A stretch of 64,000 nucleotides of DNA, taken from contig CAUUFZ010000002.1 of assembly GCA_963544575.1 (NCBI GenBank), positions 62,001 to 126,000 of the forward strand, written 5' to 3'. The DNA is from Nanosyncoccus sp963544575. GTDB lineage: Bacteria; Patescibacteriota; Saccharimonadia; Saccharimonadales; Saccharimonadaceae. The translations under genes were made by a program, and so were the position numbers. This document shows positions 24,824 to 32,435 of the stretch, piece after piece. Under the pieces are notes generated by a model that was given only the letters and a program-made list of their open reading frames with translations, did no database searches and had not been told where the DNA came from. Numbering within the stretch: position 1 is the stretch's first letter; each line of letters begins with the position of its first letter.

Positions 24824-26059
24824 TTAGTCGAAATGGATATAGCTGGTGAATTGATTTGGGCTGACGCGAGTACGGACGCCGAAGTCGCCCCATTGACCAG
24901 ATTTAGATGAGTATGGGTTGTTATATTCAGAGACCGTAATAGTGCCATCAGCATTAACCGATTCGACCCAAGCTACGTGACCAAACTGGCCACTAGTGGT
25001 TTGAGCGATAGTGTGTGCAGCAGGTACGCGATCGACGCGGTAGCCACGGGCGCGAGCGGCGGCGGCCCAGCTATAGGCATTACCCCAACCGGTGATGCGG
25101 ATATTCCGACCGTAATATTCAACAGCTTTATAAGCAGCATAACTGGTACATTGACAAATGTAATAAGAATCTAGAACACCAGCGATATTGTCACGAGGGC
25201 AAGAATATCCGTAATTGCCGACAAATGCCGCGTAACTGTTAAAACCGTCAGCTTTGGTACCGAATCCAGCACTAGTGGAAGCGCGGGAGAGATATTCCTG
25301 ATACTCTTTATTAATTAACTTAATCTTTTCCTCCCTGGAAGCGGCAGCTTCTGCAGCGAAGGAAGCGGCATTATCTTTATACTTTAAAATTAATTCCTGT
25401 TGCTCAGCTTTTTTATCTTCGATAGCCTTGCGCTGGATTTGTTGGTCTAAAATAATGCGGTCAATTTCAGTCTTTTGCTTTTCGAGATCGTCTTTCATGG
25501 TCTTTACATTTTGAGCTGAGGAATTCACCTGGTCTTTAGCGGTGTCGATGCGAGATTTCTTTTCGGCAAAATCTGAAAGTGAGTTACTGCTAGCGAGCAC
25601 CATGATAGCGTCGGTTTCACCTTCAAGGTGAATATTAACTAGCATATTTGCAAGAGCTGCACGTTGAAGTTTGAGTTTTTTAGTAGTATCTTCAATCTTG
25701 ATTTTGAGGTCACTAGCTTCGGCTTCGTTCGCCTTAATACGTGCTTCGTAGACGATGATTTCCTGTTGCATACGTTCGACTTCGCCTTCGAGAGTGACAG
25801 CGGCTTTAGCGGCTTGGTTGGCTTTTTCAGCGGCTTCGACTTCAGCTTTTTTAGCGGTACGACAGGCGGCGCTAGTACAATAGGCCTCATTCTCTACTGC
25901 TGAAACGTTAGAATCGTTCTTTTGAATGAATGGAATAGAGCCTAAAATGAGCGCAAAAATTAGGGTAAAAATAAGAGTACGGCCTTTTTTGGCGGTCTTT
26001 ACTTTACGATAATTTCTTGTGTTTCTTCTGATCTTAAAATTGTTTTTTATTTTGCTCAT
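24824..26059 (-). CDS. coiled-coil CHAP-domain peptidoglycan hydrolase (PcsB/EnvC-like partner of FtsEX)
   Basis: About 411 residues from the ATG at 26059, with GTGGAG upstream; GTG at 26074 is an alternative. A basic N-terminus and membrane/signal segment (TLIFTLIFALILGSIPF) are followed by a long coiled coil (about 65-260, Glu/Lys/Ala-rich) and a C-terminal CHAP domain. Catalytic Cys lies in ICQCTSYAAY and His in GQFGHVAWVES. The arrangement matches PcsB of streptococci and functionally EnvC: the coiled coil docks on FtsX and FtsEX ATP cycles activate cell-wall cleavage at division. It lies directly downstream of ftsX. Confidence 0.9.
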   Translation of the reverse strand: MSKIKNNFKIRRNTRNYRKVKTAKKGRTLIFTLIFALILGSIPFIQKNDSNVSAVENEAYCTSAACRTAKKAEVEAAEKANQAAKAAVTLEGEVERMQQEIIVYEARIKANEAEASDLKIKIEDTTKKLKLQRAALANMLVNIHLEGETDAIMVLASSNSLSDFAEKKSRIDTAKDQVNSSAQNVKTMKDDLEKQKTEIDRIILDQQIQRKAIEDKKAEQQELILKYKDNAASFAAEAAASREEKIKLINKEYQEYLSRASTSAGFGTKADGFNSYAAFVGNYGYSCPRDNIAGVLDSYYICQCTSYAAYKAVEYYGRNIRITGWGNAYSWAAAARARGYRVDRVPAAHTIAQTTSGQFGHVAWVESVNADGTITVSEYNNPYSSKSGQWGDFGVRTRVSPNQFTSYIHFD

Positions 26060-26171
26060 TAAACTATACTCCACTATAATTTAATTTGTTATTTTGGCAT
26101 CTTACGATACTTTTGCTATATTTTAGCACAGAATAATATGAAAAGGCAATGCTTATTTTGACTTGGTGGAA

Positions 26172-26200
26172 GAAAAAGCTCTGCTTATTTTAAGCAGAGC
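26172..26200 (-). terminator. terminator downstream of ftsX
   Basis: Perfect 10-bp stem GCTCTGCTTA/TAAGCAGAGC with TTT/AAA loop, followed on the minus strand by TTTTT. Its right arm is part of the first 32-bp repeat unit. Confidence 0.85.
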
Positions 26201-26284
26201 GGAATAGTGCTGTTTGATATTTTAAGCAGATCGGAATGATGAGAGTGGATTTTTTAAGCTAAGCGGAATGTTTAGAGGCGTTTG
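26189..26284 (-). repeat. three 32-bp tandem repeats at the ftsX 3' end
   Basis: Units start at 26189, 26221 and 26253 with conserved TTTAAGC-A-x-CGGAAT cores exactly 32 bp apart. The last unit runs into the ftsX stop and final codons. Read on the minus strand the cores give IPLSLK, IPICLK and IPLCLK-stop. Confidence 0.85.
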
Positions 26285-27285
26285 AGATATTTGCGGACGG
26301 CAATGGAGGACGAGAGGAAGGCGATAAAGATACCAAGTAGGGTGAGGGCTAGGCCAATTAGAAAGATGCTTGGCGAATTTACGAAATTAGAAACCAGGGT
26401 GACGTCAATGTCATAGCCGCTGAGTTTTGGGGCGATGAGGCGGAAGAGGAAGAAACCGATAATGGTTGATAAAATACCGGCAAAGAAGCCAGACATGATC
26501 GCCTCGATAAGAAATGGACCACGTATAAAATGGTTATCGGCGCCAACTAGTTTCTCCATGTAGATTTCTTCACTACGAGAGTAAATGGCCATGCGGATGG
26601 TGTTGAAAATGACCAGAACAGAGATGACTAAGAGAATGAGAGAGATGGCGAGACCACCAGTTTTGGCAATGTTGGACCAAGAAGTAATAGTTTCAATAGC
26701 GGTATCATTAGTGTCGTAGGTCGGTTCCTTTTTTGGATCGAGATTTTCGTGAACTTCCGAATCGGTATTAACGATTTCTTTAATAGCATTAAGTTTATTC
26801 GTATCGTAGACTTTTATGCGAAGTGCGGAAGGCATAGAGGAGAGCATGAGTTCTTTCATGTCAGGATCGTCGAGGGTGGAAAGGAGATTATTTTCGTTAT
26901 TTTTCTTAGTTTCCTCGACGAATTTATTAAATTCTTCTTCGGTGGTAGTGTAAGAAATTTGACGGATATTGGAGTCGGAGGAGAATTTTTTCTTGATTTT
27001 TTCAAGCGTAATAATTTCGGTATTAGGTTTAAAATAAATGGTAATATCGACTTTTTCACGCATTTTATCGGCGGTAGAAGATAGCACTAAGCTAGCAGTG
27101 GCGGTAGCAAAAAGTAGAGTTAAAGTAAGAGTCATCACGAAAGTCGAAGTGATTGAAAGCCAAATATTACGACCATAGCCAATGATGCCATATTTCATGA
27201 TGCGAAAATTAGTGCGAAGAAGATGTCCGCGACTATTTTTCTGCATGGTTTTGAGTTTTCTTAAGGTTTCATTTTTTTGTTTCAT
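26272..27285 (-). CDS. ftsX: cell-division protein FtsX
   Basis: 337 residues. One N-terminal membrane helix (ITSTFVMTLTLTLLFATATAS), an extracellular loop of about 150 residues (binding site for the hydrolase), then three C-terminal helices in the FtsX/MacB-type permease domain (ISLILLVISVLVIFNTIRMAI onward, with YSRSEEIYMEKLVGA). It is the membrane partner of FtsE in activation of septal peptidoglycan hydrolysis. AAGGAAG precedes the ATG; 8 bases separate it from ftsE. Confidence 0.95.
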   Translation of the reverse strand: MKQKNETLRKLKTMQKNSRGHLLRTNFRIMKYGIIGYGRNIWLSITSTFVMTLTLTLLFATATASLVLSSTADKMREKVDITIYFKPNTEIITLEKIKKKFSSDSNIRQISYTTTEEEFNKFVEETKKNNENNLLSTLDDPDMKELMLSSMPSALRIKVYDTNKLNAIKEIVNTDSEVHENLDPKKEPTYDTNDTAIETITSWSNIAKTGGLAISLILLVISVLVIFNTIRMAIYSRSEEIYMEKLVGADNHFIRGPFLIEAIMSGFFAGILSTIIGFFLFRLIAPKLSGYDIDVTLVSNFVNSPSIFLIGLALTLLGIFIAFLSSSIAVRKYLKRL

Positions 27286-27293
27286 AGGCTTCC

Positions 27294-28331
27294 TTATTGA
27301 ATTAAACGGTGATTGCGCGAGCGTTTGGTCGGGTTGGATTCAGGCGGCCTGGAGCTGGTGATAGAATTGGGATTTTCGTGAGGAACTCTGAGCTGTGAAC
27401 GTTGACTATCGCGGTAAAGTTCGGTTTCACGTCGAGGGGTGGCTTCGCGTCGAGATTCAGTCTCATGGCGGAATTCGGCCTCGCGACGAGGTTCAGTTTC
27501 TCGTCGAGGGGTGGCCTCGCGGCGATTAGGTTCGTAAGACGGAGCGGTTTCGCGGCGAAGCTCAGCTTCGGCGGTTTTATAAAGATAAGAAGTTGGGCGC
27601 ATGTGGCCTGGTTGTGGTAAATCGGAAATACCGTCATTGTCCGTATCAAGACGATAAATGCCGTGTTCTTTTTGGTCGGAAATAATTTTACCATCACGCA
27701 TGGTGATGACGCGCTTTTTCAAGAGGTTAACAATATTGGCATCGTGGGTGGTGACTAAAATAGTGGTGCCATAATTGTTAATTTTCTGTAATAAATCAAT
27801 AATTTCTTTGGAAGTTAAGACGTCGAGGTTTCCAGTCGGCTCATCAGCAATGAGAATTTTTGGTTGACGAGCGACAGAACGCGCAATCGAGACGCGCTGT
27901 CTTTCCCCACCGGAGAGGTCGGCTGGAAAACGATTAGCTTTATCGGAGAGCCCGACAAGATCAAGTACCTTTGGCACGGTATTTTCAATTTCATGATTCG
28001 ACATGCCGGCAATTTCAAGCGCGAAGGCGACGTTTTCAAAAACGGTACGCGATGGTAGTAGTTTGTAATCCTGAAAAACCACACCGATGCGACGACGATA
28101 ATCTGGAATATGGCGACGTTTTACGTAATCAAGATCGATGCCACCAATGATAATCTTGCCGGAATCTGGAGTGGCTTCCTTGGTAATCATCTTCAGGAGA
28201 GTAGACTTACCGGCACCGGATTTACCAACCAAAAAAACAAATTCATTAGCACTAATATGCAAGGAAATATCATCGAGAACAGCGCGGGTACCCTTACCGT
28301 AGCGCTTGGTGACATGATCGAACAATATCAT
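27294..28331 (-). CDS. ftsE: cell-division ATP-binding protein FtsE with charged tail
   Basis: 345 residues. ABC ATPase core (about 1-220): Walker A GKSGAGKST, Q-loop VFQDYKLLPSR, signature LSGGERQRV, Walker B ILIADEPTGNLD, H-loop TTHD. The core is the normal FtsE length; about 110 extra residues follow, made of degenerate RRE-(A/T)-(T/E)-P repeats of Arg and Glu. A long charged tail is found on FtsE of some Gram-positives and may bind other divisome proteins. The ATG lies 6 nt behind a TAATAT box. Confidence 0.95.
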   Translation of the reverse strand: MILFDHVTKRYGKGTRAVLDDISLHISANEFVFLVGKSGAGKSTLLKMITKEATPDSGKIIIGGIDLDYVKRRHIPDYRRRIGVVFQDYKLLPSRTVFENVAFALEIAGMSNHEIENTVPKVLDLVGLSDKANRFPADLSGGERQRVSIARSVARQPKILIADEPTGNLDVLTSKEIIDLLQKINNYGTTILVTTHDANIVNLLKKRVITMRDGKIISDQKEHGIYRLDTDNDGISDLPQPGHMRPTSYLYKTAEAELRRETAPSYEPNRREATPRRETEPRREAEFRHETESRREATPRRETELYRDSQRSQLRVPHENPNSITSSRPPESNPTKRSRNHRLIQ

Positions 28332-28337
28332 ACTCTT

Positions 28338-28343
28338 ATATTA
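28338..28343 (-). promoter_or_regulatory. -10 element of a leaderless promoter (ftsE)
   Basis: TAATAT on the minus strand, 6 nt before the ATG of ftsE; would drive ftsE-ftsX and perhaps the hydrolase. Confidence 0.6.
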
Positions 28344-28389
28344 CCATAAACAGTAAGAATTAAAAATGGAAAAGGCAGAGAGAAGGAGT

Positions 28390-29478
28390 TTAGCTATTAC
28401 TACCGACTAAAGACTCGAGATAAGCGTCGATAAAATTGTCAATTTTGCCGTCAAGTACGGAATCTACATCGGTTTCTTCATATTTAGTGCGAGTATCTTT
28501 GACGAGTTTATAGGGTTGCATGACGTAGTTACGAATCTGTTGACCCCAACTGGCGGATTCACCGGCACGTAATTGATTAATAGATTCGGCTTGCTGGTCT
28601 TGCTGCATTTTAAGTAGTTTACCGCGAAGAATTTCCATGGCTTTTTCGCGGTTTTGGAGTTGCGAACGTTCGTTTTGAATAGCCACCACGGTATTAGTCG
28701 GTAAATGGGTAATACGAATGGCGGAGTTGGTGGTATTGACAGACTGTCCACCATGGCCACCAGCGTGATAAGTATCAATACGGAGATCTTTTTCATCGAT
28801 TTTTAGATCATCTTCACTGTCAAGAATTGGTAGAACTTCGACCAGTGAAAAAGAGGTTTGGCGAAGATTGTCGGCATTGAACGGTGAAAGACGCACTAGG
28901 CGATGTACGCCGTGTTCGGATTTGAGATGACCATACATTTCGGGGCCATAAACTTCATAAACAGCAGTTTTGATGCCAGCTTCTTCACCGGTGCTACGTT
29001 CAATTAATTCAATGTCGTAGCCGTGTTTCTCAAAAAACCTTAGATACATACGCTCTAAAATGCCCGCCCAGTCCATGGCTTCGGTACCACCGGCGCCAGC
29101 GGTAATACGAATAATGGCGTCCTTCTGATCAAGTGGATCGGTGAAGCGGAGAGATTTTTTAAGTTCTGCATAAGTTTCTTCGTGGGCGGTAAGTTGAGCC
29201 TCGATTTCTTCAGCGAGATCTTCGGCGGAAAGTTCGATTAATTCGTGCAGGTCGTTTGCTTGAGATTTGAGAATTTGCCAGGTGCTGAGTTCGCTTTCGA
29301 GTTTTTTAAGTTCGGTATTGACGGATTTGGCACGAGCAAGATCATTCCAGAGTTCAGGCTTGGCGGATTCTTCTTGAAGATGGGCGAGTCTAGCAAATTT
29401 TTCATCAAGATTTAGCTTAGCCCAGGTGTCATTAATTCCCTCTTGTAGGAGAGTGAGGCGTTTTTCGAGGTTATTCAT
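28390..29478 (-). CDS. prfB: peptide chain release factor 2
   Basis: 362 residues from the ATG at 29478; a longer frame runs back into tRNA-Gln and is not credible. The tripeptide SPF in RLSPFNADN marks RF2 (UAA/UGA), and GGHGGQSVN carries the catalytic GGQ. There is no programmed +1 frameshift; the frame is continuous. It matters here because no gene in the window uses TGA as stop. A TATAAT box ends 6 nt before the ATG. Confidence 0.95.
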   Translation of the reverse strand: MNNLEKRLTLLQEGINDTWAKLNLDEKFARLAHLQEESAKPELWNDLARAKSVNTELKKLESELSTWQILKSQANDLHELIELSAEDLAEEIEAQLTAHEETYAELKKSLRFTDPLDQKDAIIRITAGAGGTEAMDWAGILERMYLRFFEKHGYDIELIERSTGEEAGIKTAVYEVYGPEMYGHLKSEHGVHRLVRLSPFNADNLRQTSFSLVEVLPILDSEDDLKIDEKDLRIDTYHAGGHGGQSVNTTNSAIRITHLPTNTVVAIQNERSQLQNREKAMEILRGKLLKMQQDQQAESINQLRAGESASWGQQIRNYVMQPYKLVKDTRTKYEETDVDSVLDGKIDNFIDAYLESLVGSNS

Positions 29479-29484
29479 ATAGAT

Positions 29485-29490
29485 ATTATA
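29485..29490 (-). promoter_or_regulatory. -10 element of a leaderless promoter (prfB)
   Basis: TATAAT on the minus strand, 6 nt before the prfB ATG. Confidence 0.75.
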
Positions 29491-29523
29491 ACTGATAAAG
29501 TGACAGGAGATGAGGAAATGTGG

Positions 29524-29529
29524 TATAAT
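29524..29529 (+). promoter_or_regulatory. -10 element of tRNA-Gln(CTG)
   Basis: TATAAT 11 bp before the mature tRNA end; divergent from the prfB promoter. Confidence 0.65.
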
Positions 29530-29540
29530 AAAAAATACAT

Positions 29541-29615
29541 TGGAGATTCGCCAAGTGGTAAGGCAGTGGGTTCTGGTCCCACCATTCGGGGGTTCGAATC
29601 CCTCATCTCCAGCCA
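29541..29615 (+). tRNA. tRNA-Gln (anticodon CTG)
   Basis: 75 nt with acceptor TGGAGAT/ATCTCCA, anticodon stem GTGGG/CCCAC, loop TTCTGGT (CTG, reads CAG), T-arm GGGGG-TTCGAAT-CCCTC and encoded CCA. Confidence 0.95.
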
Positions 29616-29629
29616 AGTTGAAATTATTT

Positions 29630-29662
29630 CCCCCTAGACTTTATGGTTTAGGGGGATTTTTA
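29630..29662 (+). terminator. terminator of tRNA-Gln(CTG)
   Basis: CCCCCTA/TAGGGGG hairpin followed by ATTTTTAT. It lies between the tRNA and the convergent DUF262 gene and may serve both. Confidence 0.8.
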
Positions 29663-29691
29663 TAGCATAGATGACTGATTAAATTTTGATT

Positions 29692-31491
29692 CTATAAACT
29701 ATCAAAATAGGTTCGTACTTTTTTTGCCATGAGCTTGCGGCGTGCTAATAGAAAATCTTTATAATCCGGTTCGGTCATATTTTCAAAGCCTAGAGGAATA
29801 CAATTTTCGGCCATATTTTTCCTTAAATCTTCAGGATTATTTATGGCGCCAAATTTATTTTCTTCACCAGTGCATTGTTTTTCGATGGACTTCATGTAGT
29901 CCACTGGAGCTCGGTCGCTAATTTGAATATTAATTTCTGTTTGTAGCATAGCGAAGTTGGCGATTTGATTGTATTCACCGCGATTATCGTGACCATTCTT
30001 TTGTAGATAATTCTTCGGGAAAATATGATGAATGTCGCCACGATTTTCGATTAGAGTCCTAACGGTGATGTCTTTAGATAGAAAACCACGATCACCAAGT
30101 TTGATTTGTGCCATTAGGAAGGTTTTCCAGTATGGAGATGAAACTACAGAGGTATTGAAATATTCTACAAGAATATCAGACCAAAAAGTTTCATTTAATT
30201 GACGATCAATCTCGTCATCAATAACAGTTAAAATGTCTTCACTATTACTAAGTCTGCGAATATCGTAGTCAAATGCTGATTCTGGAGCCGAGGCATAACG
30301 TTGGGTTAAAATCGACATTACAATCCATCTTCGCACTTGCTTTTCGATTAAATCAGGACGAATATTTCTTTTCTTTAGTGTGAGGTATAAAATATACCCA
30401 AAGTTCACTACGTTTTGAGAGCGAATTAGGTCGTCACGAATGGCGCCTGCTGATTTCAAAATCATAATATAACGCTCAAAATTGGACTGATTAACAAAAT
30501 CATTGATGCCGCTACTTAGCGTGGCGTAACTATCTTCTATTACGTCTTCACGATATTCACGAGTTTCAAAGTCGCGACCGGATAATAAGCTAACTAGGTC
30601 TTGAAGTTTGCCACGTTTGAATTTGTAGGTAAATGCCACACGGAGAATATCGACATAACTAGGCCGATAGATATCTTCAGACTTATCTTTTATCCAAGAA
30701 ATTTTATTTGATGCATCAATTTTGGTAAACTCTGGATCATTATTCTTGATATTGTCGTAATCGATTGGATTTTTGGCAAGATGGCAAAAATAGTCAATGG
30801 TTTTACGAATTTCATTGCCGTTATACTCTTTATTAACGCTAATTTTAGACATAGCAAAATCAGCTTGAGATAAAACGACACCGGCTGAGTTGATTCTGAT
30901 GAAAATTTCTGTAACGGTATCTATGTCTAAGCTGGATCCAAGTTCAATACGTCCAATAGAAATATTTTTTATTTGGATGAGTTTATTAATTCTCTCGTTT
31001 ACTTTGTTTGGCTCAATATCGAATTTTTTGGAATAATTCGTGATAAATTCCCAGGTATTAATACTTCCATCTTCCATAAAAGCCGAAATATCTGGAATCC
31101 AACTTTCTTGAGCTTCGATAGCTGGATTAAGGGTTTGAAACTCTTCCGTCTTAATATTAAACGCGATTTTGATACGAACTTTTTTGTAATTATTGTTGAG
31201 AACTTGTTGACCCAATAGTGCGGCCGTGAGAGCGGTGATGCGTTGTTGGCCATCGATGAGAATTTGCTTGCCTTCAGATTTGGAACCGTCTTTTAGTCTG
31301 ACTTCAGGATTTTTCCAGGTAATAATATACCCAACCGGGTAGCCCTTATAGAGAGAATCGATTAGGTTGCGTACTTTGGTGGAATCCCAAACAAAGGGGC
31401 GTTGAATTTCTGGTATAGCGATAGTTCCGTCTTTGACGTACCCAAGTAGGGTGCTGATTGAGACGTTGTTGACTTCAAATTTTGTCGACAT
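29692..31491 (-). CDS. DUF262/DUF1524 protein (GmrSD-like defence nuclease)
   Basis: 599 residues. The N-terminal DUF262 part carries IPEIQRPFVWD, QILIDGQQRITAL (the DGQQR motif of a ParB-like NTPase fold) and IFIRINSAG. The C-terminal DUF1524 part has DIHHIFPKNYLQKNGH and NQIANFAMLQ, a His-Me/HNH-type nuclease. GmrS and GmrD are fused this way in type IV restriction enzymes that cut modified phage DNA. It lies alone between two tRNA-Gln genes, a typical site for transferred genes. Defence is inferred from the family. Start ATG with GGAGAG. Confidence 0.87.
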   Translation of the reverse strand: MSTKFEVNNVSISTLLGYVKDGTIAIPEIQRPFVWDSTKVRNLIDSLYKGYPVGYIITWKNPEVRLKDGSKSEGKQILIDGQQRITALTAALLGQQVLNNNYKKVRIKIAFNIKTEEFQTLNPAIEAQESWIPDISAFMEDGSINTWEFITNYSKKFDIEPNKVNERINKLIQIKNISIGRIELGSSLDIDTVTEIFIRINSAGVVLSQADFAMSKISVNKEYNGNEIRKTIDYFCHLAKNPIDYDNIKNNDPEFTKIDASNKISWIKDKSEDIYRPSYVDILRVAFTYKFKRGKLQDLVSLLSGRDFETREYREDVIEDSYATLSSGINDFVNQSNFERYIMILKSAGAIRDDLIRSQNVVNFGYILYLTLKKRNIRPDLIEKQVRRWIVMSILTQRYASAPESAFDYDIRRLSNSEDILTVIDDEIDRQLNETFWSDILVEYFNTSVVSSPYWKTFLMAQIKLGDRGFLSKDITVRTLIENRGDIHHIFPKNYLQKNGHDNRGEYNQIANFAMLQTEINIQISDRAPVDYMKSIEKQCTGEENKFGAINNPEDLRKNMAENCIPLGFENMTEPDYKDFLLARRKLMAKKVRTYFDSL

Positions 31492-31592
31492 TAAGTTCTC
31501 TCCTTTTCGGCTATTTTATCATGACTTGTGATTACATAATAGAGAATGTCATTAAACTTTGTGGGCCAACTTTAGAGATATTTAATAAGTAC

Positions 31593-31622
31593 AAAAAAAT
31601 CCCTAAATCTTGCGATTTAGGG
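31593..31622 (-). terminator. terminator of tRNA-Gln(TTG)
   Basis: CCCTAAAT/ATTTAGGG hairpin; seven A at 31593-31599 give the U-tract on the minus strand. Confidence 0.85.
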
Positions 31623-31637
31623 AGCATAATTTTTCTG

Positions 31638-31712
31638 TGGCTGGATCGGCAGGATTCGAACCTGCGAATGCTGGGACCAAAACCCAGTGCCTTACCGCTT
31701 GGCGACGATCCA
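31638..31712 (-). tRNA. tRNA-Gln (anticodon TTG)
   Basis: 75 nt on the minus strand: acceptor TGGATCG/CGATCCA, anticodon stem CTGGG/CCCAG, loop TTTTGGT (TTG), T-loop TTCGAAT, encoded CCA. Shares most of its body with the CTG tRNA at 29541. Confidence 0.95.
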
Positions 31713-31792
31713 ATCTGTTATATTTTAGCACGAAAAATGATTTTTCACAATAAAATTGGTGCTAATGGAATGCTTTGTTTGGGGTCTAGAAG

Positions 31793-31844
31793 TAAGGGTG
31801 TAGTACTTAGGTTAGATTTAAGGGTGTAGTACCTAGGTTAGACT
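31793..31844 (-). repeat. 26-bp tandem repeat at the 3' end of the phosphatase gene
   Basis: Two 26-bp units (31793-31818, 31819-31844) differing at two positions. Read on the minus strand they contain GTACTACACCCT (VLHP), a diverged copy of the gene's own VLHYYEV ending, each with a nearby stop. Confidence 0.8.
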
Positions 31845-32434
31845 TCGTAATAATGTAGGACGCAGTTTGGGTAAGGTTCGTCGATAATATTGTCGTAAAG
31901 GAATGAGTAAAAAAGTTGTTCAGCGGTGCCGCCACGCAAAATAAAGTCAATCAGGCGAAGAAAATCACCGTGAGAGACAATTAAAATTGTAGCATCTGGG
32001 TCATTATTTTTGAATAATTCATTTTTGACAAAATCTTCTGCGCGGAGATACATGGAATGAATGCTCTCCATGTTAAATCTTTCACTATTGAAACGGTCTT
32101 TCCAGCTAATGCTGTGTAATTTTTGACTATCCTTCCCTTCAAAAACGCCAAAAGCCCGTTCGACAAGACGACGGTCGTACTGAATATGGCAAAGATTCTG
32201 ATGATTAATATGACTAGCTTTAGGGTCGAGGTGTCCGGTGACGATTTGAGCGGTTTTACTAGTGCGCATCAGAGGCGAGGCATAGCAGCGATCAAAATGC
32301 ACATCCTTTAGTTGACGTTTGATTTTGAGAGCTTGTTTAACGCCAGTGGTATTGAGATTGGTGTCGAGCAAACCGGCGCTCACACCTTGTTTGTTTGCAT
32401 CGGTTTCGCCGTGCCTTAGGGTATAAATTTTCAT
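31838..32434 (-). CDS. histidine phosphatase (phosphoglycerate-mutase-like)
   Basis: 198 residues. Catalytic LRHGETDANKQG at the N-terminus, YASPLMRTSKTAQIV, GVFEGKD and second His in LIVSHGDFLRL define the branch-1 histidine phosphatase superfamily. It could be a cofactor-dependent mutase or a general phosphatase; the short length favours a phosphatase. It starts one base after the MurL-like gene ends, in the same operon. Confidence 0.87.
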   Translation of the reverse strand: MKIYTLRHGETDANKQGVSAGLLDTNLNTTGVKQALKIKRQLKDVHFDRCYASPLMRTSKTAQIVTGHLDPKASHINHQNLCHIQYDRRLVERAFGVFEGKDSQKLHSISWKDRFNSERFNMESIHSMYLRAEDFVKNELFKNNDPDATILIVSHGDFLRLIDFILRGGTAEQLFYSFLYDNIIDEPYPNCVLHYYEV

Positions 32435-32435
32435 G

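Noticed and set aside
27370..27560. Tandem DNA repeats as a mobile or regulatory element
   Set aside because: They encode the Arg/Glu repeats of the FtsE tail in frame and are explained as coding sequence.
29479..29616. 46-codon N-terminal extension of prfB
   Set aside because: It runs through the prfB promoter and into tRNA-Gln; the extension has no RF2 similarity.
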